Source of the DNA: Candidatus Kurthia equi | GTDB taxonomy: Bacteria > Bacillota > Bacilli > Bacillales_A > Planococcaceae | Direction: 5' to 3' | Assembly (NCBI GenBank): GCA_018065935.1 | Contig: JAGHSJ010000407.1 | Coordinates: forward strand, 1 to 32,979 | Length of the DNA stretch: 32,979 nt | In this document: positions 8,810 through 19,602 of the stretch, piece by piece | Position numbering within the stretch: position 1 is the stretch's first letter | Layout: each line of letters starts with the position of its first letter | Translations under genes and position numbers: made by a program | The notes under the pieces: model-generated | Seen by the model: the letters and a program-made list of their open reading frames with translations, nothing else | What the model was told of the DNA's origin: nothing | Database searches by the model: none

Positions 8810-9745
8810 TTAGTTATTCGTTAAGGCTCTTGTTACTACATCTGCTAATCCATCAATAAATAAAGGATTGGCATTTGGCATTTTAGGTCGGCGGTAGTTT
8901 GCACCTAATTCATCACATACTGTTTTACATTCATAATCATTATCGTAAAGTACTTCTAAATGCTCTGCTACGAAACCAACTGGTGTGTAAACAAATGAAC
9001 GGTAGCCTTTTTCATTATATAAATCACGTGTTAGGTCTTGAACATCTGGTGCTAACCATGGATCTTTCGTTTGACCAGCAGACTGCCAACCAAATTCAAC
9101 ATTTTTCACACCTGTACGCTGTTGTAAAAGATCTTTTGTTTCAAATAATTGATCGCGGTATGGGTCGCCCATCGCAATAATTTTCTCTGGTAGAGAATGT
9201 GCACAGACGATTAAGCAAGCTGTTTCACGTTCTTCTTCAGACATATCTGCAAAAGCATCATTAATTTTTTCAGTCCAGTATTGCAGGTATTTTTCTTCTT
9301 TATACCAACTATCCACTGTATGAATTTTCATATCACTGCCTAATTGCTGCGCTTTTTCAATCGCACGTGTATGATATGCCTTTGTTGAGAATGAAGAGAA
9401 ATGCGGCGCTAAAACAATAGATACTGCTTCTTCAATACCGTCATTGACCATATTTTCAACAGCATCTTCGATAAATGGAGCAATATGTTTTAAACCAATA
9501 TAGAGTTTATATTCAACTTCATCTTGAATTTCATTTAAGCGAGCTTCAAGCGCTTCACCTTGTTCAACTGTTGTTTTCGCAAGTGGCGAAATACCTCCAA
9601 TTGATTGATAGCGACCACGTAAATCTTCAATTTGTTCGTCTGTTGGACGATGTCCGTGACGAATATGTGTGTAATAAGGAATTAAATCTGCTTCTGATTG
9701 TGGTGTGCCATATGCCATCACTAGTAATCCAATTTGTTTTTTCAT
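8810..9745 (-). CDS. hemH: Ferrochelatase (coproporphyrin type)
   Basis: 'IGLLVMAYGTPQSEADLIPYYTHIRHGHRP'; 'CAHSLPEKI'; 'PVGFVAEHLEVLYDND'; SD gaggtgag before ATG at 9745. Confidence 0.96.
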   Translation of the reverse strand: MKKQIGLLVMAYGTPQSEADLIPYYTHIRHGHRPTDEQIEDLRGRYQSIGGISPLAKTTVEQGEALEARLNEIQDEVEYKLYIGLKHIAPFIEDAVENMVNDGIEEAVSIVLAPHFSSFSTKAYHTRAIEKAQQLGSDMKIHTVDSWYKEEKYLQYWTEKINDAFADMSEEERETACLIVCAHSLPEKIIAMGDPYRDQLFETKDLLQQRTGVKNVEFGWQSAGQTKDPWLAPDVQDLTRDLYNEKGYRSFVYTPVGFVAEHLEVLYDNDYECKTVCDELGANYRRPKMPNANPLFIDGLADVVTRALTNN

Positions 9746-9766
9746 GATTCTCACCTCTACGTATTT

Positions 9767-10816
9767 TTAAGAACGGCTACCGATTTTCATAGCACTATAC
9801 TCATGAACAAATGCTGTCAAACGCTTCAGTACATCTGGATCTACTGAAGGGAAAACACCATGTCCTAAATTGAAAATATGACCTGGAATCTCTAGTCCTT
9901 GGTCGATAATATCCTTCGTTCTTGCTTCAATAACTGTCCAATCTGCCAATAGTAAAGTTGGATCTAAATTCCCTTGAACAGGTTTAGTAACGCCTAGTTG
10001 ACGCGCTTGTTTAATTGGTAAACGCCAATCTAAACCGACAACATCTACAGGTAATTCATGCCAATCCATTACTAAATGACTTGCACCTACACCAAAAATA
10101 ATAGATGGCACATTTTCTCCTTTTAATTCTGAGAAAATACGTGTCATCACAGGTTTAATAAAGATTTGGTAATCTTCGTGGCTTAATGCGCCAACCCATG
10201 AATCAAAAATTTGGAAGGCTTTTGCGCCAGCTTTAATTTGCGCTTTTAAATCAAGGATAATCATATCCGCTAATTTATCCATTAATAAGAACCAAGCTTG
10301 TGGCTCTGAAACCATAAATGATTTTGTTTTTGCGTAATTTTTTGAAGGGCCCCCCTCAATCATATAACTAGCAAGTGTAAATGGAGCACCTGCAAAACCA
10401 ATTAGTGGTACATCAAGCTGTTCTGTAGTTAATAACTTAATTGTATCAAGCACAAACGGCACATGTTCTTGTGGATTAAATTCACGTAATGCTTCTACAT
10501 CTTTGATTGAACGAATTGGGTTTGAAATCACTGGACCAACGCCAGCTTTTATTTTCACATCCACGCCCATACCTGGTAGCGGTGTTACGATATCTTTATA
10601 TAAAATTGCTGCATCCACACCATAGTTATCTACAGGTAACTTTGTTACATACGCACAAAGCTCTGGTTGGTGCGTAATTTCTTCAAGAGAATATTTCTCT
10701 TTGATTTTACGATATTCGGGCTGTGAGCGACCTGCCTGTCTCATAAACCATAATGGCGTATGTTCCGTGCGCTCACCTTTTGCCGCGCGTAAAAGCGAAT
10801 CATTAAATTTCGTCAA
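9767..10816 (-). CDS. hemE: Uroporphyrinogen decarboxylase
   Basis: '[17 protein letters not shown]'; '[17 protein letters not shown]'; 'FNLGHGVFP'. Confidence 0.97.
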   Translation of the reverse strand: MTKFNDSLLRAAKGERTEHTPLWFMRQAGRSQPEYRKIKEKYSLEEITHQPELCAYVTKLPVDNYGVDAAILYKDIVTPLPGMGVDVKIKAGVGPVISNPIRSIKDVEALREFNPQEHVPFVLDTIKLLTTEQLDVPLIGFAGAPFTLASYMIEGGPSKNYAKTKSFMVSEPQAWFLLMDKLADMIILDLKAQIKAGAKAFQIFDSWVGALSHEDYQIFIKPVMTRIFSELKGENVPSIIFGVGASHLVMDWHELPVDVVGLDWRLPIKQARQLGVTKPVQGNLDPTLLLADWTVIEARTKDIIDQGLEIPGHIFNLGHGVFPSVDPDVLKRLTAFVHEYSAMKIGSRS

Positions 10817-11191
10817 TTGATTTACCTACCTTCCATCAATGCATCATCTTCTGTTGTTTGTAGTATGCCTTATAGGCTCTATACCACACTGTGTATACAG
10901 TCATATCCATTTTTACTATAGACTTTTAACGAAATAAAGTATAGTTTATAAGCCTATTTCTAGAAAAAAATCCACAATTCTTGTCCGATTTTTGACAACA
11001 AGGACATCGTGTAAATAGGAATCTTCAAAAATGAATTGACGTTAATCTTTTTTTAGTTCATTAATGCAAGTTATTCTTTAAACGACTATACTTAATAGAA
11101 ACCAATTAATGAGTAGTTCTACTCTCAACTATTTGTTCTACTTATTTTAACAAATTTTCTACTATTAAATAACCTTAAGGAGGCGTATAAA

Positions 11192-11728
11192 ATGTATGTT
11201 TACTTAGCAACAGGTACTTCAGATTTTATGGAAATCCTACAAAAGAAATATAAAAAAGAAACGATGACTGTACTTTATGGCGGACAGCAATCATTACTTA
11301 TGCATGTCACAGAGGGTAAAACTAAGTTTGCTACACCGCAATCATTCGAAGTAGTCAAATCATTAAACGAATTTGAGCCAAACGGTTTTTACACCATTAC
11401 GTATATTGATATCTTCGTGGATAGTCTAACTTCTTTTGAAGGGCGTATGCAGGCAAAAAATTTCCAGTTTATCAATGAACCAGGTTTTATCGCTTACAAG
11501 TTATTAAAACCAACTAAGTCTTCTGTTTTTGCTATTATCCAACAATGGACAGGTGCTAATTCATATGAAGCATGGAAAATGTCAGCTAGCTACAAAACAG
11601 ATTTTGACTTCATGGATGAACACGCACCAATTGATCGTCACACAACAATTTCTGCCGTTGCACCTTATACAAAAATGTATAGCACTGCACCTGTAGAAGA
11701 AGAAATTGAAGAAGACGACCACCTATAA
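11192..11728 (+). CDS. hmoB: HmoB/TRAP-like (ABM-fold) heme-degrading monooxygenase family protein
   Basis: 178 aa; 'FEGRMQAKNFQFINEPGFIAYKLLKPTKSSVFAIIQQWTGANSYEAWKMS'; position next to hemE as B. subtilis yhgC; SD aaggagg. Confidence 0.8.
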   Translation: MYVYLATGTSDFMEILQKKYKKETMTVLYGGQQSLLMHVTEGKTKFATPQSFEVVKSLNEFEPNGFYTITYIDIFVDSLTSFEGRMQAKNFQFINEPGFIAYKLLKPTKSSVFAIIQQWTGANSYEAWKMSASYKTDFDFMDEHAPIDRHTTISAVAPYTKMYSTAPVEEEIEEDDHL

Positions 11729-11738
11729 TTAATAAATC

Positions 11739-11795
11739 AATAAACTGCCTATACGTAAACCCTTCACTTGAATGGTTTCGTGTCGGCAGTTTATT
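11739..11795 (+). terminator. Large hairpin, possible terminator between hmoB and amidohydrolase gene
   Basis: AATAAACTGCC / GGCAGTTTATT outer arms with further inner complementarity; weak T-tract. Confidence 0.5.
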
Positions 11796-11817
11796 CAACA
11801 TGAAAGGTTGCTATCAA

Positions 11818-13020
11818 ATGAAAATTCAAAACATTCAAACTTTAATTGAACAGCGTTTTACTGAAATGCAGGAAATTAGACGCTTCTTACATATGCACCC
11901 CGAGCTTTCTTATGAAGAATTTGAGACAGCCAATTATATTTGTGCCTATTATGACCGTTTAGGTATTCCGTATGAAAGGAATGTTGGTGGTAACGGTATT
12001 GTTGCTCGTATTGAAGGTGCACTTCCTGGTCGTACAGTTGCGCTTCGTGCAGATTTTGATGCATTGCCTATCCAAGAAGAAACGGGTGTCTCGTACCAAT
12101 CAACCGTTCCAAATGTGAGTCATGCATGTGGGCATGATGGGCATACAGCTACTTTATTAATAGTCGCAAAAACTCTTTTTGAAAATCGCGAGCAACTGGC
12201 CGGTACTTATATTATGCTTCACCAACATGCTGAGGAAATTACACCCGGTGGGGCAAAAGCGATGGTTGCTGCTGGTTGTCTTGAAGGTGTTGATGCCGTA
12301 TTTGGTACTCATTTATGGTCTCAATTTGAAAGTGGATCTGTCCAAACCTGCCCAGGGCCAATGATGGCTGGCGCTGATCGTTTTGTTTTAAAAGTTACTG
12401 GAGCGGGTGGACACGGTGCTATGCCACATACAACTATCGATGCCATTGCACTTACTGCGCAAATCGTTTCTACCTTACAACAGATTGTCGCACGCCGAAT
12501 TAATCCAACAAGTCCTGCTGTACTAACAGTTGGTTCATTCCATTCAGGTGATGCCTTCAATATTATCGCTGGGACTGCTGAAATAACTGGTACGGTTCGT
12601 ACATTCAGCACAGAAGTACGCGAAAACATTGTTTTTGAGATGGAGAGAATTATTAAGGGCCTCTGTGATGCTGCAGGTGCAAGCTTTGACTTTGAATACA
12701 CGCGCGGACACCCACCTGTTATTAATCATCCTGAAATGGCGAAGCAGGTTTTAACGACTGCTTCGACTATTCCGGGTGTTTCTAGTGTGCAAGTAATGGA
12801 AGCAAATATGGTTGGTGAAGATTTCTCCTACTATTTAAATGAAAAACCAGGCTCATTCTTTTTTACTGGTGCAAAACCAACGGATGGTCCAGCTTACCCT
12901 CATCATCATCCGAAATTTAATTTTGATGAAAAAGCGATGGTTATTGCTGGCAAAACATTAGCTACATTAGCTACCAACTTTGCTAGTGAAAGTGTCGTAG
13001 CTAATGACTTCCATATTTAA
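11818..13020 (+). CDS. yhaA: M20-family amidohydrolase (YhaA-like)
   Basis: 'HMHPELSYEEFETA', 'ADFDALPIQEETG', 'HACGHDGHTA', 'VGEDFSYYL'. Confidence 0.88.
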   Translation: MKIQNIQTLIEQRFTEMQEIRRFLHMHPELSYEEFETANYICAYYDRLGIPYERNVGGNGIVARIEGALPGRTVALRADFDALPIQEETGVSYQSTVPNVSHACGHDGHTATLLIVAKTLFENREQLAGTYIMLHQHAEEITPGGAKAMVAAGCLEGVDAVFGTHLWSQFESGSVQTCPGPMMAGADRFVLKVTGAGGHGAMPHTTIDAIALTAQIVSTLQQIVARRINPTSPAVLTVGSFHSGDAFNIIAGTAEITGTVRTFSTEVRENIVFEMERIIKGLCDAAGASFDFEYTRGHPPVINHPEMAKQVLTTASTIPGVSSVQVMEANMVGEDFSYYLNEKPGSFFFTGAKPTDGPAYPHHHPKFNFDEKAMVIAGKTLATLATNFASESVVANDFHI

Positions 13021-13076
13021 ACGTCATGTGATGAGGCTATTTCAACATTCTTTTATCGCTCTCTAAACGACAAAAC

Positions 13077-13114
13077 AAAAGGTTGAAATCGTGATTATGC
13101 GATTTCCACCTTTT
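13077..13114 (+). terminator. Rho-independent terminator
   Basis: AAAAGGTTGAAATCG / CGATTTCCACCTTTT, one mismatch. Confidence 0.7.
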
Positions 13115-13177
13115 CATATGAAGACAATTGAGTAGATTATCTCTTTATTTTTTCACTAGTCTTACTTTGCCACTGGT

Positions 13178-14176
13178 TTACTGTTGCAAAGATTTCATTG
13201 CAGACATCAAAATTTTATATGAGCGTTGACGTTGCTCGGCATCATAAATATGTGAAGTAAACATGATTTCATCCGCTTCCGTCATATGAATGAATGCTTC
13301 TAATTGGGCTTTTACTTTTTCTTCATCTCCGATAAATGTATAGCGTAGTGAAGCTAAAACAGTGCTGCGTTGATCCATCGTCCAAATTTCCTTCATAGAA
13401 TCAACTGGTGGTTGGAGTTTCTTCGGTGCACCACCTACAATACCTAAGAAATATTGGTATAGGCTTGTGACCATTTTTTGCGCTTCTTCCGTTGTATTTG
13501 CTGCCATACCATTTACACAGGCAATCGTATAAGGCTCGGCCAAATAGTCAGAAGGCATAAAGTTTTTACGATAGATTTGGAATGCTTGCTCTAAATAATT
13601 TGGTGCAAAATGACTTGCAAATGCATATGGAAGTCCCAACTTAGCTGCTAGCTCTGCACTGTACAAACTTGAACCAAGTATGTAGACAGGAATATTCGTA
13701 TTTTCACCTGGGTATGCATGAATTTGAGCGCCTTTGTTGTCTCCTAGATACATTAATAATTCATCAATATCATCTGGGAAAGCGTTCGGTGCACTATATG
13801 GGTTTCTTCCCAACGCTTGTGCTGTCGCATAATCCGTTCCTGGTGCGCGCCCAAGTCCTAAATCAATACGGTCTGGGTACATTGTTTCCAATGTACCAAA
13901 TTGTTCTGCAATAATTAAAGGCTTATGGTTTGGTAGCATAATTCCACCTGAACCGACACGAATTGTTTTTGTATTTTCAGCAATTTTACCAATCAATAAT
14001 GAAGTAGCTGAACTAGCAATACTTGCACTATTATGATGTTCTGCAAACCAATAACGTTCATAGCCCAGCTCCTCAGCTTTTTGAGCTAATTCCACACTAT
14101 TATGAATGGCTTCGCCAGCTGTCATTCCTTCGCCAACAGCTACTAAGTCCAATACAGATAATTTCACATTTTTCAT
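13178..14176 (-). CDS. LLM-class flavin-dependent oxidoreductase (luciferase-like)
   Basis: '[58 protein letters not shown]'; '[12 protein letters not shown]'. Confidence 0.93.
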   Translation of the reverse strand: MKNVKLSVLDLVAVGEGMTAGEAIHNSVELAQKAEELGYERYWFAEHHNSASIASSATSLLIGKIAENTKTIRVGSGGIMLPNHKPLIIAEQFGTLETMYPDRIDLGLGRAPGTDYATAQALGRNPYSAPNAFPDDIDELLMYLGDNKGAQIHAYPGENTNIPVYILGSSLYSAELAAKLGLPYAFASHFAPNYLEQAFQIYRKNFMPSDYLAEPYTIACVNGMAANTTEEAQKMVTSLYQYFLGIVGGAPKKLQPPVDSMKEIWTMDQRSTVLASLRYTFIGDEEKVKAQLEAFIHMTEADEIMFTSHIYDAEQRQRSYKILMSAMKSLQQ

Positions 14177-14230
14177 ATTTAGCTAACCCTCTTTCTCTTT
14201 GTGTATTTAAGACTACCAAATTCTATAGAA

Positions 14231-14264
14231 AAAAGCTGTGGAGACGATTTGCTCCACAGCTTTT
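14231..14264 (-). terminator. Terminator downstream of ecsB
   Basis: AAAAGCTGTGGAG / CTCCACAGCTTTT. Confidence 0.8.
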
Positions 14265-14266
14265 AC

Positions 14267-15454
14267 TTATTTTGAAAGGCGCAATGTCACTTCGCCGACA
14301 ATTAAAATTAGAATTCCTTGAACATAAAAGTAAGGTGTACCAATACCAGCTAAAATAACAATCACTGCTTGTAAAATTAATGTGTAGCGTGCAATTTTTA
14401 TCGCTGATTTTTCACGTTCACCCTCTTTTAGTGGATAAAGCATACTCATCGTGAAGTCCACTGGTTTGCCCAATGCTTGTTTTAATTGAATGGCTGTTGC
14501 AAACGCAAGTGCCATCACAACTATTCCAATAACAATTGGCATATCAGCGAAAGCTGCAACCAATGCTGAAATCGCTGTTAAACGGACCCACAAATAAAAA
14601 TTATCATCGGTACGAATAAAGCTACGTAGTAAATAGTAATCAAAGGTCGTTTTCTTCGTTTTTGGTACGATGTTTAAAATAAAGTCTAGATAGCGACGAC
14701 GTTTAATACTGCCACTTACTGCAGGAACATCTGTGAAATAATTAGCAAAACGATAGATGCCCATCATACGATTTTCTTCTAATTTTACAAAAGGTTCGTA
14801 CGGGAAAGGTTTCTCCAACGTTTGTTTTTTGCACAATACTGGATAAATTGCTAATAGTACCAATACGATAAGTGCCAACATGCTTTGGTGATTCAATAGA
14901 CAAAACATGAATGTCCCTGATAATATCATACGCATAATACGATCAATCCAAACGAAACGTCCATCCATTGCCCAACGGAACATGAACTCTACATGAATAT
15001 TCCACCATTTCAAAAGAATCGTAAAAGCAAAGCCAATTGCTAGGCCACTAACAGGTATTTCCCCGATTTGACGCAACATCGGCCACATGACAAAGTAAAG
15101 AACAACTGCAATAGGTGTTTGTACCATTAATGTTAAATTCAAAGCCTTATTGAAATAAATATTCATTTTTGATTCAAGTGGTAATAAATACACTTCATCT
15201 GGTTTTTTAATTAAAGTTGTTGGCTTACTAAGTGCTAGCACAACCCCCATCACAATTGAAGCAACCCAAATAGTCGGAAAATCATGAGAAGCTACTTTTA
15301 ACCAATTACTATATTTATAACCTCCTGCTCCAAGAAGGAATACGATAACTAACCCCATATGCCCAGTGAAAATATAACGCATATATTTTTGAATTTCATT
15401 CACATAGTGATTAAACCTTCTACGCCAAACATCACTCAAATTATTCATAATCAT
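14267..15454 (-). CDS. ecsB: ABC transporter permease EcsB
   Basis: Multi-TM 395 aa protein overlapping ecsA; synteny with hit. Confidence 0.9.
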   Translation of the reverse strand: MIMNNLSDVWRRRFNHYVNEIQKYMRYIFTGHMGLVIVFLLGAGGYKYSNWLKVASHDFPTIWVASIVMGVVLALSKPTTLIKKPDEVYLLPLESKMNIYFNKALNLTLMVQTPIAVVLYFVMWPMLRQIGEIPVSGLAIGFAFTILLKWWNIHVEFMFRWAMDGRFVWIDRIMRMILSGTFMFCLLNHQSMLALIVLVLLAIYPVLCKKQTLEKPFPYEPFVKLEENRMMGIYRFANYFTDVPAVSGSIKRRRYLDFILNIVPKTKKTTFDYYLLRSFIRTDDNFYLWVRLTAISALVAAFADMPIVIGIVVMALAFATAIQLKQALGKPVDFTMSMLYPLKEGEREKSAIKIARYTLILQAVIVILAGIGTPYFYVQGILILIVGEVTLRLSK

Positions 15455-16181
15455 TTTCCTTTGTCATAGCAATATATAAATCATCTAAAGTCGCATCAGG
15501 CATACTGAAAGATTGGCGTAAATCATCCATCGTACCAAATGCACGTACATGTCCGTTATGAAGAAGTAATATTTTATCGCAATGTTTTTCAGCAGTTGCT
15601 AAAACATGCGTGGACATTAAAATAGCTGCCCCTTCATGTTTCTTTTCATCCATTTGTTGTAGTAATAACGAAATGGCTAATGGATCTAACCCTAGAAATG
15701 GTTCATCAATTATATAAAGTGAAGGCTCCACTAAGAATGCACACATAATCATAACCTTTTGGCGCATCCCTTTTGAAAAATGAGCTGGGAACCAATTTAG
15801 GCGTTTTTCCATACGAAACTCTTTTAGTAATGGCGCTGTACGACGACGCATCTCTGGTAACTCAATACCATATGCCATTGCAGTCAGCTCAAGATGTTCC
15901 TTCAATGTTAGTTCATCATATAAAACAGGTGTTTCTGGAATATATGAAAAAGAAGAACGATAGCTATCCATATTTTCTTTCATTGTTTTTCCATTAATTT
16001 TGATTTCACCCTTTTGAGGTTGCATCATGCCAATTATATGTTTAATGGCTGTACTTTTACCTGCACCATTTAAACCAACTAAACCAACTAATTCGCCTGC
16101 CTCTAATTTAAAGTTCAAGTCATGGATTACAGGCTTTCTCGTATATCCACCTGTAACGCCGGTTAATTCTAATACTGACAT
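15441..16181 (-). CDS. ecsA: ABC transporter ATP-binding protein EcsA
   Basis: Walker A 'GLNGAGKSTAIKH', Walker B 'LYIIDEPFLGLDP'; divergent from hit; ATG at 16181 preceded by ggagtgagg. Confidence 0.93.
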   Translation of the reverse strand: MSVLELTGVTGGYTRKPVIHDLNFKLEAGELVGLVGLNGAGKSTAIKHIIGMMQPQKGEIKINGKTMKENMDSYRSSFSYIPETPVLYDELTLKEHLELTAMAYGIELPEMRRRTAPLLKEFRMEKRLNWFPAHFSKGMRQKVMIMCAFLVEPSLYIIDEPFLGLDPLAISLLLQQMDEKKHEGAAILMSTHVLATAEKHCDKILLLHNGHVRAFGTMDDLRQSFSMPDATLDDLYIAMTKENDYE

Positions 16182-16323
16182 TATCCTCACTCCATTCTCA
16201 GACCATGCGTCTGAACTATCCTACTGCTACTTATTAATATATATAGTTTAACAAATATGCGATTTTATAACAGTTATCATATTGTAAAATAATAGCAAAA
16301 CTACGAAAGGTGTGTGAAATAGA

Positions 16324-16749
16324 ATGGCTGATTGCTTATTCTGTAAAATTATCGACGGTACAATTCCTAGTAAAAAAGTATATGAGGACGAATTTGTTTT
16401 CGCCTTTATGGATGTTAGTCCGCTTTCAAAAGGACATACTTTATTAGTACCAAAGGAACATGTTGCGAATGTATTTGACATGTCTTCAGAAACAGCTGCA
16501 AAACTATTTTCAGTAGCTCCTCAAATTGCAAATGCCATTAAAGACGCTTTCGAACCAGCTGGGATGAATTTATTAAACAATAACGGCGCAGTTGCAAATC
16601 AAAGTGTATTTCATTTCCATTTACACTTCATTCCTCGTTACGATGAGAATGATGGCTATCGTCCAATTTGGAATACAAAAGAATCTGAGTTCACCTCAGA
16701 AGTTCTTGATGAACTATCTGCGAAAATTATTGCAAATTTAAATAAATAA
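16324..16749 (+). CDS. hit: HIT family protein
   Basis: 'CLFCKIIDGTIPSKKVYEDEFVFAFMDVSPLSKGHTLLVPKEH', 'FHFHLHFIPRY'. Confidence 0.96.
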   Translation: MADCLFCKIIDGTIPSKKVYEDEFVFAFMDVSPLSKGHTLLVPKEHVANVFDMSSETAAKLFSVAPQIANAIKDAFEPAGMNLLNNNGAVANQSVFHFHLHFIPRYDENDGYRPIWNTKESEFTSEVLDELSAKIIANLNK

Positions 16750-16860
16750 TCTGAAAATTTAACGAATATTGAGTAAATAGCCTTGCTTTAAATAGGTTGA
16801 AAGGCTAAAATTACGATAAGTTTCGCTAACGCTCATGAGGAGACGTTAGGAAGCAAAAAA

Positions 16861-16883
16861 CAGTTGAGCTTAGGAGAGATGAG
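16861..16883 (+). promoter_or_regulatory. Putative TRAP (MtrB) RNA-binding site overlapping trpP SD
   Basis: CAGttGAGctTAGgaGAGatGAG: five NAG triplets at exact 5-nt spacing; more GAG/TAG/AAG at 16837-16853. Confidence 0.65.
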
Positions 16884-16886
16884 AAA

Positions 16887-17414
16887 ATGAAAACAAAAAA
16901 CTTAGTATTGATGGCACTACTTGTCGCAGTGGGTGCTGCATTGTATTTAGTCATCCCAGGAATTAATGGGGGGATGAAACCCGATTTCATGCTTACCATG
17001 ATGTTTATCGGTATTTTATTATTCCCGAATTCACGTGATGTATTCTTACTAGCAGTAACTACAGGGATTTTATCAGGATTATTTTCAACATTCCCTGGTG
17101 GATTTGTTCCAAATATCATTGATAAATTTATTACAGCTTTCGTTGTATTAATTATTATTAAATTATTAAAATCTCATGCGACTAAAATTATTCCTGCTGC
17201 AATCGTAGTAGGTATTGGGACAATTATTTCTGGTAGTGTATTTTTAAGCACAGCGATCCTTTTAGTAGGAGCAAAAATTCCGTTTGCCTTTTTATTCTCA
17301 ACGGTCGTATTGCCTGCTGTTGCAATCAATATCGTAGCGTTCGTCATAATCTTCCCAATTATTATGACACTCGTGAAACGTTCGAAGTTTGACACTTCAT
17401 TGTCACATGCATAG
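16887..17414 (+). CDS. trpP: Tryptophan transporter TrpP (YhaG-like)
   Basis: 175 aa multi-TM 'MKTKNLVLMALLVAVGAALYLVIPGINGGMKPDFMLTMMFIGILLFP'; between hit/ecs and yhaH-hpr as in B. subtilis. Confidence 0.88.
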   Translation: MKTKNLVLMALLVAVGAALYLVIPGINGGMKPDFMLTMMFIGILLFPNSRDVFLLAVTTGILSGLFSTFPGGFVPNIIDKFITAFVVLIIIKLLKSHATKIIPAAIVVGIGTIISGSVFLSTAILLVGAKIPFAFLFSTVVLPAVAINIVAFVIIFPIIMTLVKRSKFDTSLSHA

Positions 17415-17453
17415 AAAATAAAAGACCTCCTTTAAAGGCAGGTCTTTTATTTT
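17415..17453 (+). terminator. trpP terminator
   Basis: Perfect AAAATAAAAGACCT / AGGTCTTTTATTTT. Confidence 0.85.
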
Positions 17454-17519
17454 TCTCACATCATGTTTTATTATAATAAAAAAAGGAAATATTAAATTAT
17501 AGGAAGGAGTTCAACCCTA

Positions 17520-17888
17520 ATGAACGTAAAAAAATTATTATTTGGACTTGGTACTGGAATTGTCGCTGGAGCTGCAACTGTATTATTCACAACCCCTCAA
17601 TCAGGTAATGAACTTCGCTTGTCTATAAAAGAGCGTAAAGATACTAGCCTCGATGTTAAAAATGAATTTCAACAACGTTTCCAAACAATCAAAGATTCAA
17701 TTGACACGATTAAATCTGAAATCAAGGAAACTGTTCCTAGTGTAGTAGAGGATTTAAAAGAATCTGTAGAAGATTTCCAACAACAAACTGCTTCAAATCA
17801 AGAAAAAATCCAAGAGCATGTAGCTGGTTTACAACAAATCGCAACTGATATTACAACTGAAATCGAAACATTACAAAAAAGTAAATAA
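17520..17888 (+). CDS. yhaH: YtxH-domain protein YhaH
   Basis: 'KKLLFGLGTGIVAGAATVLFTTPQSGNELR' glycine-rich TM plus coiled coil; synteny. Confidence 0.88.
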   Translation: MNVKKLLFGLGTGIVAGAATVLFTTPQSGNELRLSIKERKDTSLDVKNEFQQRFQTIKDSIDTIKSEIKETVPSVVEDLKESVEDFQQQTASNQEKIQEHVAGLQQIATDITTEIETLQKSK

Positions 17889-18017
17889 CCTTAAATTATT
17901 TAGTTTTGTAGCATAGCAGTATAAAAATTTTAAAAATTCATTCATTTCATTTATTTGTCATTGTATATTTTTGGGAAATAATGATATAATGAAAAAAAAT
18001 GCGAAAGTGGTGGTAGC

Positions 18018-18539
18018 ATGTCTGAAGATTTATATTCGGTGAAAGAAGCCATGATTTATTCACAGCGAATTGCCCATTTATCCAAAGCGCTTTGGAAAGC
18101 CGTTGAAAAAGACTGGCAGGCCTGGATTAAACCATATGACTTAAACATCAATGAGCATCACGTACTTTGCATTGCTACAAATTTAGAGGGCGCTTCTATT
18201 TCAGATATTGCTAAATTTGGTGTAATGCATGTTTCAACAGCTTTTAACTTTTCGAAAAATTTAGAAGAACGTGGATTACTGTCTTTCTCTAAACGTAATG
18301 ATGACAAACGTAATACATACGTGGAGATTACTGAAAAAGGTCAAGAACTATTAAAGGACCTTAATGACAACTATGATAAAACTAATCACACGGTGGTCGA
18401 TGGCTCTCTTCCCCTTCGAGAAATGTATGGTAAATTTCCACAGTATCTAGAATTACTAGCCGTTATCCGTAATATTTATGGAGATGATTTTATGGATATT
18501 TTTGAAAAATCATTCTCTAACATGGAAAAACAACTTTAA
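18018..18539 (+). CDS. hpr: MarR-family transition-state regulator Hpr (ScoC)
   Basis: '[74 protein letters not shown]'. Confidence 0.95.
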   Translation: MSEDLYSVKEAMIYSQRIAHLSKALWKAVEKDWQAWIKPYDLNINEHHVLCIATNLEGASISDIAKFGVMHVSTAFNFSKNLEERGLLSFSKRNDDKRNTYVEITEKGQELLKDLNDNYDKTNHTVVDGSLPLREMYGKFPQYLELLAVIRNIYGDDFMDIFEKSFSNMEKQL

Positions 18540-18600
18540 TTCTTCATTCTATCCAATTTAAAAGAAGTTCGTATACACGCTACTTCCTTTTGAATTCGGA

Positions 18601-18642
18601 AAAAGAGGACAAATCGTGATTTAAAGCGATTTGTCCTCTTTT
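18601..18642 (+). terminator. hpr terminator
   Basis: Perfect AAAAGAGGACAAATCG / CGATTTGTCCTCTTTT. Confidence 0.85.
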
Positions 18643-18805
18643 ATAATGCTCATTTTTAGGATAGGCACACATGTAGAGAATCGTCTTTTTTTCATTTGAA
18701 AGCAACCTTATAAAAAATCATTGGTCGAACCCCTTGCTTTTATTATTAAAAAGACTTATGTTATGTATCGATTGATTTTATTATGAATGATTGGAGATGC
18801 TCGCT

Positions 18806-19369
18806 TTGCATTGCTGGAAAACGATTAATGTACAAAAAAAATATGGTCATGAACGTATTTTTTTATTCTCAATGATTTTTGTTTTTGCCGTATTTTCTTG
18901 TTTTTACATTTCAATCAACGTATTCCGTCATGGTCCTATTTCAGATAGATTATTCCCATTATTTGTTTTTGCACTCGTGTTGACGTATCCGCTGCATAAG
19001 CTGCTACATTTCATCCCAATTGCAAGACATAGACAAAGATTACGCTTTTCGATTGTAAAACAATTTGGATTTATTCCAACTTTAAATATGAAAATTCATG
19101 AGCCTATCATGAAATCCCGTTATATCGTATCGTTAGTTATACCTTTTATTGTGATCAATAGTTTGCTTATTATTGGTGCTATGCTATTCCCTAGTTTTAG
19201 ACATTACTTTGCCATACTGCTTTCTTACCACAGTGGCTTATGTTTAATTGATTTACTTTATGTACGCCATTTAGTAAAAACACCTAAAAAAGCTTTGATT
19301 GAAGAAACTGATAAAGGTTTTGAAATTTTAATTCCTCATACAAAAACTCGCACAGACTTGTCAGCATAA
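18806..19369 (+). CDS. DUF3267-like membrane protein
   Basis: Multi-TM; '(M)HCWKTINVQKKYGHERIFLFS', 'HKLLHFIPIARHRQR'; probable TTG start at 18806 after GGAGATG. Confidence 0.7.
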   Translation: MHCWKTINVQKKYGHERIFLFSMIFVFAVFSCFYISINVFRHGPISDRLFPLFVFALVLTYPLHKLLHFIPIARHRQRLRFSIVKQFGFIPTLNMKIHEPIMKSRYIVSLVIPFIVINSLLIIGAMLFPSFRHYFAILLSYHSGLCLIDLLYVRHLVKTPKKALIEETDKGFEILIPHTKTRTDLSA

Positions 19370-19416
19370 GGGCTCATTTGATATGCTAGAGTGAATGATA
19401 GGAAGGAGGAACAGAC

Positions 19417-19602
19417 TTGATTATTGCAGTAGTCATCCTATTCGCGGTATTTTATTTATTCCAAATAAATCGCATGACATATGCTCTATGCACACGCAAG
19501 GAAATTCCAGAAGAGAAACAACCGAAGATTTTTCGTACAATTAATGTACTAATTACTATTTTATTAGTATCACTTTACGTAAAAACGCTTTATTCAATCT
19601 AA
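19417..19602 (+). CDS. Small membrane protein (61 aa), TTG start
   Basis: SD ggaaggagga before TTG; two hydrophobic helices. Confidence 0.7.
   Translation: MIIAVVILFAVFYLFQINRMTYALCTRKEIPEEKQPKIFRTINVLITILLVSLYVKTLYSI

Noticed and set aside
12321-12729. Minus-strand ORFs within the amidohydrolase gene
   Set aside because: Overlap a clear M20 peptidase-family CDS with motif support; no independent signals.
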